Shown here: one piece after another, positions 14,634-23,758 of the stretch | Numbering within the stretch: position 1 is the stretch's first letter | Layout: the number at the start of each line of letters is the position of its first letter | NCBI GenBank assembly: GCA_017554445.1 | Contig: JAFZIJ010000104.1 | Location: 1 to 34,686, forward strand | Direction: 5' to 3' | Source of the DNA: Victivallales bacterium | Lineage (GTDB): Bacteria > Verrucomicrobiota > Lentisphaeria > Oligosphaerales > Oligosphaeraceae | DNA: 34,686 nt | Notes under the pieces: model-generated | The model's database searches: none | Told to the model about the DNA's origin: nothing | The model's input: only the letters and a program-made list of their open reading frames with translations | Position numbers and translations under genes: made by a program

Positions 14634-17600
14634 TTATTTGAAAAGAAGGAGGTTCTCGAGGGCGGCTTGGGCTTGGCCAATTTCATCGTTGGCCATCAGA
14701 AGGCGGATGTCATATGGTGCGTCTGTGTTCTGGAAGGTTGGCTTGTTGTGAATTGGCAAGAAACGTGAAAGCATGCGCCATTTCCCATTTTGGAACTCTC
14801 CTATCTCCATCTGCCCAAATGGCTTGGCGTTTTCATCGCGAATGATGTCAATTGCGACACCATTCTGGAAGGGGAGCAGGGCGAGTTGCGATGACTGGCG
14901 GATGTCCTTGCCGTCCAAGGAGATAATCCCTGTGTCATTGAGCTTGGAGAAGACAGCTTTGCCGTCGATTTCAAGATGATGGAACGCGTTGACCGCAACG
15001 AGATTGCCCTGATCATCCCATTGGAGGAAGACCGTGCGGAGCGGGGCGACGGAGAAATCGAGCTTGGGGTAACCGTTGTGGGCGGGAACGGTGACGGACT
15101 GCTCCGCATCTGCAAAATTGACGAGCGTGAAGGCATGGCCGTTGTGGAGCGGGACGTCGAACGCCATGAGCGACCCATTGTCGACGTTCAGGCGGATGCG
15201 CTGCAGGCCGGAGACGTTGTCGAGAAAGTCCTGATAGAGAATGCGAAGTTGCTTGCGGTCAAGCATTTCCGCCGCGGCTGGCTGCCAGAGGACGGACTTG
15301 TTTTTGGACAGAATGTTGGACATGAACGCCTTGGCGTCCGGCAATCCGATTGGCGCGAAATCAGCCTTCAGGCCGAGCTTCGCCAGACAGTCGGGACGGT
15401 TTGGCTGGCGAGACCAGCCGAAGCGCGGATCGCCCGTCATGAGAAGACGACCGCCATTTGCGACGAAATTCGTGATTTGCGCAAATGTCTCATCCTTCGC
15501 GCCATAGGCGAGCGGCCAGACGAGAGCCTTGGTGGATTTTGGAAGCTTGTCGAGCTTCCATTCGTTGATAACGCCGAATGGTACGTTGAGCGTCAACAGT
15601 GTGTCGATGGCGACGCGGAGGTTTTCATGGATTTGCGGCGTCGCGTAGCCGGAACGGATGCCGTCTGGAATGACGATGAAAAGCGACGGCGATTCGTAGC
15701 GGACTTTGGCGTTACGGAAGAGCAATGCCATGTTGCGGTAGGCTTCGAGCACGGGCTTGGCGGTCAGATCCGCATGGTTGATGCCCCACGGGAAGACGCA
15801 GTCCTGGAAGTCTTTCCACGACCAGCAGCCCATAAAGGAGACGCCCATGCCGAGCGAACAGTGGCCGACGGCGAGATAGTGACGGATGGACGCTTCGGCG
15901 GTGTCGCCCCACTGGCCTGAATTACGCGCACTGTGGGCGATGGCGGAACCCATCTCACCAAGGGAGATGGATTTGCCGTCGAAGCGGCGGTCCATCATCT
16001 TGATGACGGACCGCATGTTTGTGAGCGCGCCGTAATGATGGACATTGACGAAATCCTGTTCGTCCGCGCCGTCGAATTTGTCACATGACGTCAATGTCTG
16101 CAGATGGCCGACGGTCGCCAAAGCCTTGGGATTGCCAGCCTTAATGCCTTCTTGATTTTCGCGGACCCAGCGTGTGAAAACGGCGGAGCGGAACAGTTCG
16201 ACGTCGCGTGCGCGGAGGTCCTGCCAGTTTTTCGCCTTCGCAGAAAACGTAAGCTCTGTATCCGCTCCAGATTCCTTCCAGGCTTTCTGAGCGTTTTCGA
16301 TGGAACCGTATTGTTTGGCGAGAAACTCCTTGAACAACGGCATTAGCGCTTCAATATTGCCAATACCTGTAGTCGGTTCATTCTGAATGTCGTAGAATAT
16401 GCCTGGTACATCTTTGTAACGATTGACCCAGAATTTGTTCCACGTCTTCTGCGCGTCAAGATCGGATTGGCTCAGATCTAGTCCAATCCAGTCATGGAGG
16501 CTGAGGAACGGCATGATCTGATGCTCCTGTGCAAGTTGGACGATGGCGTCTGTTTGATATTGTGTATAGGGTGGTTGTTCCAGAAGGGCCTGCGAATTCC
16601 AGCGGAAGTTGACAGGCAGGTGGGCGAAGGGCGAGAAGTGCAGGATGCGCAAGAAGTTAAGGCCGTAGTCCTGCATGGCGGCGAAGTCTTTCTTCCAGAC
16701 GAGTGGATTTTCGTTGGTAGAATACCACACCATGCCCGTCGTGTTGGCGCCGATGAAGAAAGTCGGCTGGCCGTTGAGATTGAAATAGTTGTCTTTCAAT
16801 TCAAACTTAAGCCCCTTGGAAAGAGCATCTTGTGACCAGATGGAAATACCGTTTTCAAGCATGTCGATGGCCGTTTCGCCGTCGAGCAGTTCGGCGGTGA
16901 ACGTATGGAACGACTGATGGTTGTCCTGCGGAATATTCCAAGAGGCGGAGACTTGGAAACGGTCTAATTCAGCCGTCGCGATAGCGAATTCCTTGTCGTC
17001 GATTATAAAACGGACGCGAAGCGGATGACCAGTGGCGTTGATGCCGCTGACAGTAAAGGCGACGGTGTCGCCGCGCCGTGCGCATGGCTTGTCCGATGAT
17101 GTATTAATAAGGTATGTTGGAGCAAGCAATTTGCGGCAGAGATCGACGAAGAGTTCGTCGAGAACGGGCTGTGATCCATCGAAAAGATTGCGGTTCGTCG
17201 GCGTGAACATCGCCCAGTTGGATCCGTTGTACGGGCCTGCGTGGTTTAGGACGGCGGCCGCGGCAGGACCACGATTGCGCTTCCAGAAGTCAAGTGACTG
17301 GATAAGAGGAATATAACGTGCATGGACATTCGGGAAGACTGGGCTGTTGGAGCCTGTCATGGCGACGGCGGCAGGGCCTTCCACAGAGCCGTCTTCCCGT
17401 CCATTTTCACCAAGAGACCATGATGCGTTGAACCATTTTTGCTTGGGGGCTGGACGGAGGGAACGTATGCGTAACAGGAGAAATGACGGATCGCAGAGTC
17501 CAATTTGATCGGGCTGAAGTTGCATCGTGTCGCCATGGGTGCCGTAGCGTGTGTTGAGACGCGCGTCAATTGGTTCGCCCGTGCCGACTTTGTCTGCCGT

Positions 17601-18506
17601 CACGCCGGAATCGACAGTCGCCCAGCCGTCTTTTGACGGCATGCCTGGCCGATCCAGCGGATAGCCACCGATGGAGATGAACGAACCTTTGTCTTTCAGG
17701 AACTTACGGAAATTCTGGACGGCGTTTAGCGGGAAGAATGGCGCGTTCGGGAGGATGAGTAAATCGATGGCTTGTTTGGACAGGAAGTTGGGCGACGAAA
17801 GGTCGCCAGATGTCATGATCTGTGGATGGAAACCTTTGGCCTTCAGAAGACTGGCCAGCCGTTGCGCGTCGGCATGGGACGGCAGTTTTTCAACGGATTC
17901 GTCTGAATAAATGGCGATTCGTTGTCCGACTGGATCTTCATGCTTCCAATCTTGCGGAAGAGACGGGTTTTGTGTAATGGATTCGACCTCCTCGCCTGTG
18001 AATGCGAGATTTCGAACGCGGACAGTTTGGTTGCCGAAATTGAAACCGAACAGCATGTATTCGACGGACATGAAGTTGCGATTTTTAGCGCCGCGAGGCT
18101 CGAAACGGAACGATGCAAACGGCAGATTCGCTTTGCGCCATGCGTTCTTCACTTCGCTTAATCCCTTGCCGTCCATGAAGTTGACTCTGGACAGCCATGC
18201 GTCTTTGTCTTTTTCGAAAAGCCAGACGTGCATGACGGCGTTGTCCGCTGCTTCCTCTACGAAGACTTCAAATGAAAGCCCTGTGGATTTTGATGGAATA
18301 GTCAGCGGCGACAGACGGATGTTGCCCCAACCGAATTTGCCGTTCTGCGTATTGAAGGAAAAACGGACAGAATCATCGTCAAGTTTCTGATAGGATGGCG
18401 CATTGCCTCCGTCTTCGTGCGGCGCCCACATTTCAGGCGTGAGTAATGGGAGCGGTTGGGCTGTCAGGCTAAGGGAAAGCATGGTGATGAGCAGCATGGG
18501 GCGCAT
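14634..18506 (-). CDS. Giant secreted GH-A clan glycoside hydrolase, multidomain (about 1290 aa)
   Basis: I chose the ATG at 18506 because the signal peptide (MRPMLLITMLSLSLTAQP) begins there and AGGAG lies upstream; the frame is open to 18557. Residues 20-175 look like a beta-sandwich binding domain. Residues 195-285 resemble a glutamine-amidotransferase-like Rossmann domain (RIAIYSDES, DLLILPNAPFF). A beta-sandwich follows, then a TIM barrel at about 575-930: FNLNGQPTFFIGANTTG, the acid/base IQNEPT (E710) and the nucleophile SLGEMGS (E851). A second amidotransferase-like domain (ALVWPLAYGAKDETFAQI) and a C-terminal sandwich end the protein. This resembles beta-galactosidase or GH5/GH42-type enzymes, but the family and sugar are not certain. 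It is co-directional with the lyase gene. Confidence 0.8.
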   Translation of the reverse strand: MRPMLLITMLSLSLTAQPLPLLTPEMWAPHEDGGNAPSYQKLDDDSVRFSFNTQNGKFGWGNIRLSPLTIPSKSTGLSFEVFVEEAADNAVMHVWLFEKDKDAWLSRVNFMDGKGLSEVKNAWRKANLPFASFRFEPRGAKNRNFMSVEYMLFGFNFGNQTVRVRNLAFTGEEVESITQNPSLPQDWKHEDPVGQRIAIYSDESVEKLPSHADAQRLASLLKAKGFHPQIMTSGDLSSPNFLSKQAIDLLILPNAPFFPLNAVQNFRKFLKDKGSFISIGGYPLDRPGMPSKDGWATVDSGVTADKVGTGEPIDARLNTRYGTHGDTMQLQPDQIGLCDPSFLLLRIRSLRPAPKQKWFNASWSLGENGREDGSVEGPAAVAMTGSNSPVFPNVHARYIPLIQSLDFWKRNRGPAAAAVLNHAGPYNGSNWAMFTPTNRNLFDGSQPVLDELFVDLCRKLLAPTYLINTSSDKPCARRGDTVAFTVSGINATGHPLRVRFIIDDKEFAIATAELDRFQVSASWNIPQDNHQSFHTFTAELLDGETAIDMLENGISIWSQDALSKGLKFELKDNYFNLNGQPTFFIGANTTGMVWYSTNENPLVWKKDFAAMQDYGLNFLRILHFSPFAHLPVNFRWNSQALLEQPPYTQYQTDAIVQLAQEHQIMPFLSLHDWIGLDLSQSDLDAQKTWNKFWVNRYKDVPGIFYDIQNEPTTGIGNIEALMPLFKEFLAKQYGSIENAQKAWKESGADTELTFSAKAKNWQDLRARDVELFRSAVFTRWVRENQEGIKAGNPKALATVGHLQTLTSCDKFDGADEQDFVNVHHYGALTNMRSVIKMMDRRFDGKSISLGEMGSAIAHSARNSGQWGDTAEASIRHYLAVGHCSLGMGVSFMGCWSWKDFQDCVFPWGINHADLTAKPVLEAYRNMALLFRNAKVRYESPSLFIVIPDGIRSGYATPQIHENLRVAIDTLLTLNVPFGVINEWKLDKLPKSTKALVWPLAYGAKDETFAQITNFVANGGRLLMTGDPRFGWSRQPNRPDCLAKLGLKADFAPIGLPDAKAFMSNILSKNKSVLWQPAAAEMLDRKQLRILYQDFLDNVSGLQRIRLNVDNGSLMAFDVPLHNGHAFTLVNFADAEQSVTVPAHNGYPKLDFSVAPLRTVFLQWDDQGNLVAVNAFHHLEIDGKAVFSKLNDTGIISLDGKDIRQSSQLALLPFQNGVAIDIIRDENAKPFGQMEIGEFQNGKWRMLSRFLPIHNKPTFQNTDAPYDIRLLMANDEIGQAQAALENLLLFK

Positions 18507-18596
18507 GATATGTATCTCCTGTTGTGGACATTTGTTGTCAAACGATAAACGAGACAACAGACAGCAAGATTGGTAAATGATGGCCTGAAAAGCAAA

Positions 18597-18625
18597 AAGC
18601 CCGACACCGAATGGGCATCGGGCTT
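18597..18625 (-). terminator. Intrinsic terminator of the beta-helix gene
   Basis: On the minus strand AAGCCCGA pairs with TCGGGCTT (18618-18625 with 18597-18604) and is followed by TTTGCTTTTC. It lies 24 bases after the stop of the beta-helix gene and before the glycosidase start, so these are separate transcripts. Confidence 0.8.
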
Positions 18626-18648
18626 GGTAGAAGTGTTTTTATCAGACG

Positions 18649-19935
18649 TTATTTTACGGCCTGGGCTCCAGCACCTTCAACGGCGCCGAAAAACTTCAGG
18701 ACGTTTTCCGATGGGTAGCGGTTGGCGAACATGGTGTATTTTGTCTCAAGGGAGAGCTCGGCAAGATTTATTTTCTCTGTATAGTTGGCGGCGAGGAACG
18801 CTTTGAGATAGGCCATATCGATGATGTCCCTGAATTTCGCCACGAATTCAATGTCAGAGAAGGCTTTGTTGTCTTCGACGCTTTTGATGCCTGTGCAGTC
18901 TTCGAAATCCTCCCATGCATCATCGGTGACGAAGAAGGCTTTGATATTGGGGCTGATGGTGACGGCTGCATCACCTTTCTTGTTGCGGAAGAAGAGGTTG
19001 TTGTCAATGGAGACATTCTTGGTTTTGTCATTGCCCTTGGTATTGTCGAAGGCATACAGAACGCTGAGTCCGAGGATGTTATGATGGATGTTGGCGTTCA
19101 TGTTCTCATTGGCGCGGACGGCGAAGCCCATGTCGGTCATTTCTTCGGTACGGCTCCAGGTGAAAAAAACGGTGTTGTAGGCAAATTCGAAATTGACCAT
19201 TCCCGCCTTGGCGTTGGAACTGCGGATTTCGCAGGCCTGCATACGGTTGTTGATGAAGACGTTGTTCAAAATCTTGAGCTCGCCCTGGAAATGGTTGAGC
19301 TGGATGCCGTAGTTGGAGGCGTTGAGGAATACGCAGTTCTGGATGGTAAGATTTCCGACGCTGAGGCCCTTGAGTTCGGCGGAGTTGATGGAGGGGTATT
19401 GGGTGTTGCCTTGGTCAGGTGGAATAAGAAACATGCCTGTTTCGACGCCTTCGGGCTTGCCTTTGGTGGCGTGGTAGCTGTTCGCGTCGCCCTGATCGAT
19501 GTAGAGGCCGTCAATGACGGTGGTTGTGTTGGCAAGCGTTGCCGCGTCGATAGCAGTTTTGTACATTTTGAAGCCGACCGTGCCGATATCCATGGCGGGC
19601 TTGGTCTGGTTCATTTCGTTTGTGGGTTTGAGCATCGTCGGATATTTGGTGATGTCACGAACACTGAAGTCGTCGGAATAGCCGCCGATGATGGAGACAG
19701 GTTTGTCAATGAGAATCCATCCGCAAGAGGTTTTACCATGGTAATTTCCTTGTGCAACGTAGATTACATCGCCTGGAGCAGCCTTTTCCAATGCGCTCCA
19801 GATGGCCTTCAGCGGGGCGTCTTTGGAAGTGCCTTCGTTCTTTTTCTTGCCGATGGCGGCGGAGACGTACCACTCTGCGCCAAAGGCAGACATGGCAAAG
19901 GTAAGGCAGATGAGAATGGACAGCAGTTTTTTCAT
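18649..19935 (-). CDS. Secreted right-handed parallel beta-helix protein (DUF1565/pectate-lyase-like fold)
   Basis: The 428-residue protein has a signal peptide (MKKLLSILICLTFAMSAFGA) followed by EWYVS. The N-terminal GTSKDAPLKAIWSALEKAAPGD and VIYVAQGNYHG are typical of DUF1565-type beta-helix proteins. Repeated coils with hydrophobic ladders follow: LTIQNCVFLNASNYGIQL, LKILNNVFINNRMQACEI, FEFAYNTVFF, NIHHNILGLS, VSIDNNLFF. Such proteins are often polysaccharide lyases or glycan-binding proteins; I see no residue that fixes an activity. AAAAGGAGC precedes the ATG. It is upstream of, and same strand as, the glycosidase and lyase genes, but separated from them by a terminator. Confidence 0.82.
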   Translation of the reverse strand: MKKLLSILICLTFAMSAFGAEWYVSAAIGKKKNEGTSKDAPLKAIWSALEKAAPGDVIYVAQGNYHGKTSCGWILIDKPVSIIGGYSDDFSVRDITKYPTMLKPTNEMNQTKPAMDIGTVGFKMYKTAIDAATLANTTTVIDGLYIDQGDANSYHATKGKPEGVETGMFLIPPDQGNTQYPSINSAELKGLSVGNLTIQNCVFLNASNYGIQLNHFQGELKILNNVFINNRMQACEIRSSNAKAGMVNFEFAYNTVFFTWSRTEEMTDMGFAVRANENMNANIHHNILGLSVLYAFDNTKGNDKTKNVSIDNNLFFRNKKGDAAVTISPNIKAFFVTDDAWEDFEDCTGIKSVEDNKAFSDIEFVAKFRDIIDMAYLKAFLAANYTEKINLAELSLETKYTMFANRYPSENVLKFFGAVEGAGAQAVK

Positions 19936-20338
19936 GTTGTGCTCCTTTTATAATGAATAGTTCCGGATAATTGCTCCATTTGACAATCGTGGACAATAGT
20001 CAATACATGTACTTAATATTTATGCATAATTGGATTTTTCCAATCATAATGGAAAAAAACTATCCGCTCAAGAGAAATCACATGAATAAGATGCCTGATC
20101 TTGTGTCTTGCTTATGCTTTGTTTTTAATACTATTTTGCATGATACGATAGATAATGAATATTTGAATCATGATAAATTTGTCAAATTAATAATGGATAA
20201 TCATGGTAAGTCATATGATCTTTTATGAATTTATAGGAATTTATATGATTTTCTAAGAATTCTAATGAATTGCATTTTTATAAATCAATGATATATTAAT
20301 AAAAGAAAATTTTTGAATATACCCAAAAGGAGACAACG
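19936..20338. other. AT-rich divergent intergenic region (403 bp)
   Basis: This stretch is far richer in A+T than its neighbours and separates the divergent beta-helix gene and comM. It holds the promoters of both. I see short quasi-repeats of a GAATTTATA type at 20226-20265 and a small inverted repeat ATTGGA/TCCAAT at 20029-20044. An open frame of up to 85 codons exists but has skewed composition and no family likeness, so I do not call a gene. Confidence 0.6.
20270..20297 (+). promoter_or_regulatory. Candidate sigma-70-type promoter of comM
   Basis: TTGCAT (20270-20275) and TATATT (20292-20297) are 16 bases apart and about 40 bases before the comM ATG. The background is so AT-rich that chance matches are likely. 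Confidence 0.35.
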
Positions 20339-21895
20339 ATGATTGTGCATGTGAACAGCGCAGCGATACGTGGAATGGATGTCAAGGGAGTGGAAATCGA
20401 AGTGAATTTGCTTCCTCCTCCACCGGATCAGATGGATCAGCAAGGGCCGTCTATGACGGTTGTGGGGCTTCCGGACATGGCGATACGGGAGAGCCGTGAA
20501 CGTGTCTGGGGGGCGGTACAGAGTTCTGGATATCGGATGCCTCGTGGGCGGACGATAGTGAATCTAGCCCCTGCAGATTTGCATAAGAGTGGCAGTGCGT
20601 ATGATTTACCAATGGCTCTGGGGGTGTTGCAGGCGGATGGTCAGCTGGCTTGTACGGGACTGGATAACACGATGGTCATAGGTGAATTGGCGATGAGTGG
20701 GCAGGTACGTGGCATTCAGGGAGTGTTGGCAGTGGCGATGTACGCACGTGACCACGACATGAGGCGGATGTTGGTTCCGGCGGAGAACGCGAAAGAGGCT
20801 GCATTGGCGTCTGGCGTTGCCGTTTATGGCGTTACGACGTTGGCGGATGCCGTGGAAGTGCTGCAGGGACGCAGTCAACAAGTTGCAACCATGGTGGATA
20901 TCCAGTCGATTTACGCTGCTGAATCCATGGCAGAGATCATGGATTTTGCGGATGTAAAAGGACAGGAGAGCGCCAAGCGTGCAATCACGGTGGCGGCGGC
21001 CGGTAATCATAATTTGTTGATGATTGGTAGTCCAGGGTGCGGTAAGAGCATGATAGCTAGGCGGTTACCTGGTATACTGCCATTGCTGGATGTTGAGGAG
21101 GCGTTGGAAGTGACGAAAATTTACAGCATCGCTGGACTTTTGGATGGGAAAAAAGGTCTGATGGTTCGGCGCCCATTTCGGTCACCGCATCATACGGTCA
21201 GTGATGCAGGGCTGGTCGGGGGAAGTGCGAATCCACGGCCTGGCGAGTTGAGTTTGGCCCATAATGGTGTGTTGTTTTTGGATGAACTTCCTGAATTCAA
21301 ACGAAATACATTAGAAGTTCTGCGACAACCACTTGAAACTGGTGAAGTGGTATTGGCCCGTGCAAGTGGGACGTTCATGTTTCCTGCACGTGTCATGCTG
21401 GTGGCGGCGATGAATCCATGTCCATGTGGATATTATGGACATCCACGACGGCCATGCCATTGTACGATCGGCATGATCATGAGTTACCGTAGCCGAATCA
21501 GCGGGCCCCTAATCGATCGGGTGGACATGCATGTGGAATTGGCTCCATTGGACAGTGAAATGCTGACCAAGAAACGTTCGGGGGAAGATTCCGCGACGAT
21601 CCGTTCACGTGTATTGGCCGCTCGTGAAATCCAACGACGACGGTATGCGGGGACAGGCATCCGTGACAACGCAAGCTTGAGTGGAAAGATGATGGATCAA
21701 TTCTGCGAACTGGATACGGAGAGTGCGTACGCAATGCAATCGATGATTACAGAATTACAGTTGTCAGCCCGTGCATATGATCGTATCCTACGTGTTGCTA
21801 GAACGTTGGCGGATTTGGACGGACTTGAGCGAATTGAATGCCGCCATGTGCAAGAGGCGGCGAACTACCGTATCTTGGATCGCCAACAGTGGTAG
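20339..21895 (+). CDS. comM: ComM/YifB family Mg-chelatase-like AAA+ ATPase
   Basis: ComM is a hexameric helicase that promotes branch migration during integration of transforming DNA. The 518-residue protein has the N-terminal Lon-substrate-like fold (VVGLPDMAIRESRERVWGAV at 41-60, IVNLAPADLHKSGSAYDLP). The AAA+ core has Walker A GSPGCGKS (230-237), Walker B VLFLDELPEF (311-320) and a cysteine cluster NPCPCGYYGHPRRPCHC (359-375). The C-terminal Mg-chelatase domain has LSARAYDRILRVARTLADL. AAAAGGAGA precedes the ATG. It stands alone with a long AT-rich upstream region. It suggests potential for DNA uptake but does not prove competence. Confidence 0.93.
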   Translation: MIVHVNSAAIRGMDVKGVEIEVNLLPPPPDQMDQQGPSMTVVGLPDMAIRESRERVWGAVQSSGYRMPRGRTIVNLAPADLHKSGSAYDLPMALGVLQADGQLACTGLDNTMVIGELAMSGQVRGIQGVLAVAMYARDHDMRRMLVPAENAKEAALASGVAVYGVTTLADAVEVLQGRSQQVATMVDIQSIYAAESMAEIMDFADVKGQESAKRAITVAAAGNHNLLMIGSPGCGKSMIARRLPGILPLLDVEEALEVTKIYSIAGLLDGKKGLMVRRPFRSPHHTVSDAGLVGGSANPRPGELSLAHNGVLFLDELPEFKRNTLEVLRQPLETGEVVLARASGTFMFPARVMLVAAMNPCPCGYYGHPRRPCHCTIGMIMSYRSRISGPLIDRVDMHVELAPLDSEMLTKKRSGEDSATIRSRVLAAREIQRRRYAGTGIRDNASLSGKMMDQFCELDTESAYAMQSMITELQLSARAYDRILRVARTLADLDGLERIECRHVQEAANYRILDRQQW

Positions 21896-21962
21896 TAACG
21901 ATGTGGGCAGTCATCATCACATGATGGACTTGCAGACAGACATACAATCATTACATTAATAT

Positions 21963-21995
21963 AGGGAGAAAAGACATGTAATGAAGTCCCTTTGA
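21963..21995 (+). promoter_or_regulatory. Start-stop leader upstream of acetolactate synthase
   Basis: AGGGAG (21963-21968) is a good ribosome-binding site 7 bases before ATG-TAA (21976-21981), a start codon followed at once by a stop. The TAATG overlap then opens a four-codon frame, ATGAAGTCCCTTTGA (21981-21995). TCCCT in it can pair with the upstream AGGGA. The ilvB start is 38 bases further on. This looks like a small translated leader but could be chance. Confidence 0.35.
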
Positions 21996-22033
21996 TAGAC
22001 ATGAAACAGATAATCCAGAAGAAAGGTACTGCG

Positions 22034-23716
22034 ATGACGGGTGCCGAGATTGTTGCGCACTGCCTTAAGGAAGCGCGTGTCCCGTTTGTGTTCGCGTATC
22101 CGGGTGCCGCGTCGATGGCGTTGCATCATGCGTTGCATAATGCAAAAGTTCGTGTTATTTTGCCGCGCCATGAGCAGGGTGGCGCATTTGCGGCCGGAGG
22201 ATACGCACGGAAGACGGGCGAAGTCGGTGTCTGCATGGCGACGAGCGGCCCTGGTGCGACGAATCTTGTGACAGGCATTGCTGACGCATGTGCGGACTCC
22301 GTGCCGATGGTCGTCATCACAGGGCAGGTGAACCAGCATCTTATCGGCAAGAACGCCTTCCAGGAGACGGACATCATCGGCATGACTCGGCTTTGCGTGA
22401 AGCACAGCTATCTAGTGCTTGATCCGCTGGAATTGCCGCAAGTGCTTGCTGAAGCGTTTTTTCTGGCGAAGAATGGACGTCCAGGACCGGTTGTCATCGA
22501 CATTCCATGGGATGTTCAGCAGGCAATCTGCGATCCAAAAAACTCCTCAAAACCGTCTCTGCACAAAAACGAGATAGCCTCCATACCGAAGGCGGAAAGC
22601 ATATATGCCTTACGCACGTTGGTAAAGGAGAGCCGCCGCCCATGCCTGTTCGTCGGCGGTGGAGTTATCCATTCCAATGCGAATAAAGAACTTCTGGCTT
22701 TTGCAGAGGCTTACCAAATTCCTGTAGCAACGTCGCTCATGGGCATCGGTGCGTTTCCAGAAGATCATCGCCTGAGCCTGAAATGGCTGGGAATGCATGG
22801 TTGCTATGCGGCGAACAAAGCGGTGCATGAAAGCGATCTGCTGATTGGTGTCGGCGTGCGTTTCAGCGACCGCGTGACGGGCGATCTCGCAAAATTCGCG
22901 CCACGCGCGAAAATCGTGCATGCGGATGTCGATCCGTCGGAAATCAACAAGAACAAGCATGCTGATCTACCGATTGTCTGTGATGCGAAGGAGCTTTTCC
23001 GCGCGATGCTGGAAAAACCGGAGCGTGGACGCCATGAGTTCTGGCTTGAGTTGACGGATAAATGGAAGGCTGAGCATCCGTTCAAATTCAAAAAGGGCGA
23101 AGGGCAAGAGATCAAAGGACAGCATGTGGTTGCACGATTGGCGGAGCTTACGAAGGGCGAAGCGACGATTGTGACAGGTGTTGGGCAGAACCAAATGTGG
23201 GCAGCGCAGTTCTACAACTATAACCGGCCGAGGCAGTTGCTGACGAGTGGCGGTCTTGGTGCGATGGGATTCGGCCTTCCGACGGCGATTGGGGCAAAAC
23301 TAGCCGCTCCTGACGAAACGGTCGTGCTGATTGACGGTGACGGTGGTTTTCAGATGAACATCCAGGAGTTGGCGACGGTCTATGCATTAGATTTACCATT
23401 GAAGATGATCATTCTGGACAACCAGATTCTAGGGATGGTGTCGCAATGGGAGGACCAGTTCTACGGTGGCGTCCATGCGGATACGGACATGAAGGTGGAG
23501 CGTGCGAAACGTCCCTATCCAAATTTTGTGCAGATCGCCAAAGGCTATGGAATTACAGGGCGAGATGTTTGGAAAGTTGACGAACTGGATGCCGCTTTAC
23601 AGGAAATGCTTACGGCGAAAGAGCCGTATCTGCTTGATATTCATACAACTGCCGCAGAAAGCGTCTTGCCGATGATTCCAAATGGTGGGACATGCGAGAA
23701 TATTATTCTGTCATAA
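22034..23716 (+). CDS. ilvB: Acetolactate synthase large subunit (thiamine-diphosphate enzyme)
   Basis: This enzyme condenses pyruvate to acetolactate (or with 2-ketobutyrate) in branched-chain amino acid synthesis. I chose the ATG at 22034: GAAAGG precedes it and MTGAEIVAHCLKE matches the family start; open frame extends to a TTG at 21992. From that ATG there are 560 residues. The catalytic glutamate is E47 in LPRHEQGGAFAAGGYAR. The thiamine-diphosphate motif begins DGDGGFQMN (434-442) and continues to LDNQILGMVSQWEDQFY. FAYPGAAS replaces the usual GYPGG. No small regulatory subunit (ilvN) gene is adjacent; the next gene is convergent. A related pyruvate-dependent enzyme is possible but less likely. 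Confidence 0.88.
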   Translation: MTGAEIVAHCLKEARVPFVFAYPGAASMALHHALHNAKVRVILPRHEQGGAFAAGGYARKTGEVGVCMATSGPGATNLVTGIADACADSVPMVVITGQVNQHLIGKNAFQETDIIGMTRLCVKHSYLVLDPLELPQVLAEAFFLAKNGRPGPVVIDIPWDVQQAICDPKNSSKPSLHKNEIASIPKAESIYALRTLVKESRRPCLFVGGGVIHSNANKELLAFAEAYQIPVATSLMGIGAFPEDHRLSLKWLGMHGCYAANKAVHESDLLIGVGVRFSDRVTGDLAKFAPRAKIVHADVDPSEINKNKHADLPIVCDAKELFRAMLEKPERGRHEFWLELTDKWKAEHPFKFKKGEGQEIKGQHVVARLAELTKGEATIVTGVGQNQMWAAQFYNYNRPRQLLTSGGLGAMGFGLPTAIGAKLAAPDETVVLIDGDGGFQMNIQELATVYALDLPLKMIILDNQILGMVSQWEDQFYGGVHADTDMKVERAKRPYPNFVQIAKGYGITGRDVWKVDELDAALQEMLTAKEPYLLDIHTTAAESVLPMIPNGGTCENIILS

Positions 23717-23721
23717 AAACT

Positions 23722-23743
23722 TGACAATAAGGCTGTTTTGTCA
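23722..23743. terminator. Weak bidirectional terminator between convergent genes
   Basis: TGACAA (23722-23727) and TTGTCA (23738-23743) form a 6-bp stem. TTTTTG follows on the plus strand and AGTTTTTATG on the minus strand, so it may serve both ilvB and the acyltransferase gene. Confidence 0.5.
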
Positions 23744-23758
23744 TTTTTGAACGATTCC

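Noticed and set aside
14976..15920. 314-codon plus-strand frame inside the glycosidase gene
   Set aside because: Antisense shadow of the GH-A protein; low-complexity composition and no motif.
19971..20228. 85-codon open frame in the AT-rich spacer before comM
   Set aside because: Composition is that of non-coding AT-rich DNA, no good ribosome-binding site, no recognisable family; a short peptide cannot be excluded.
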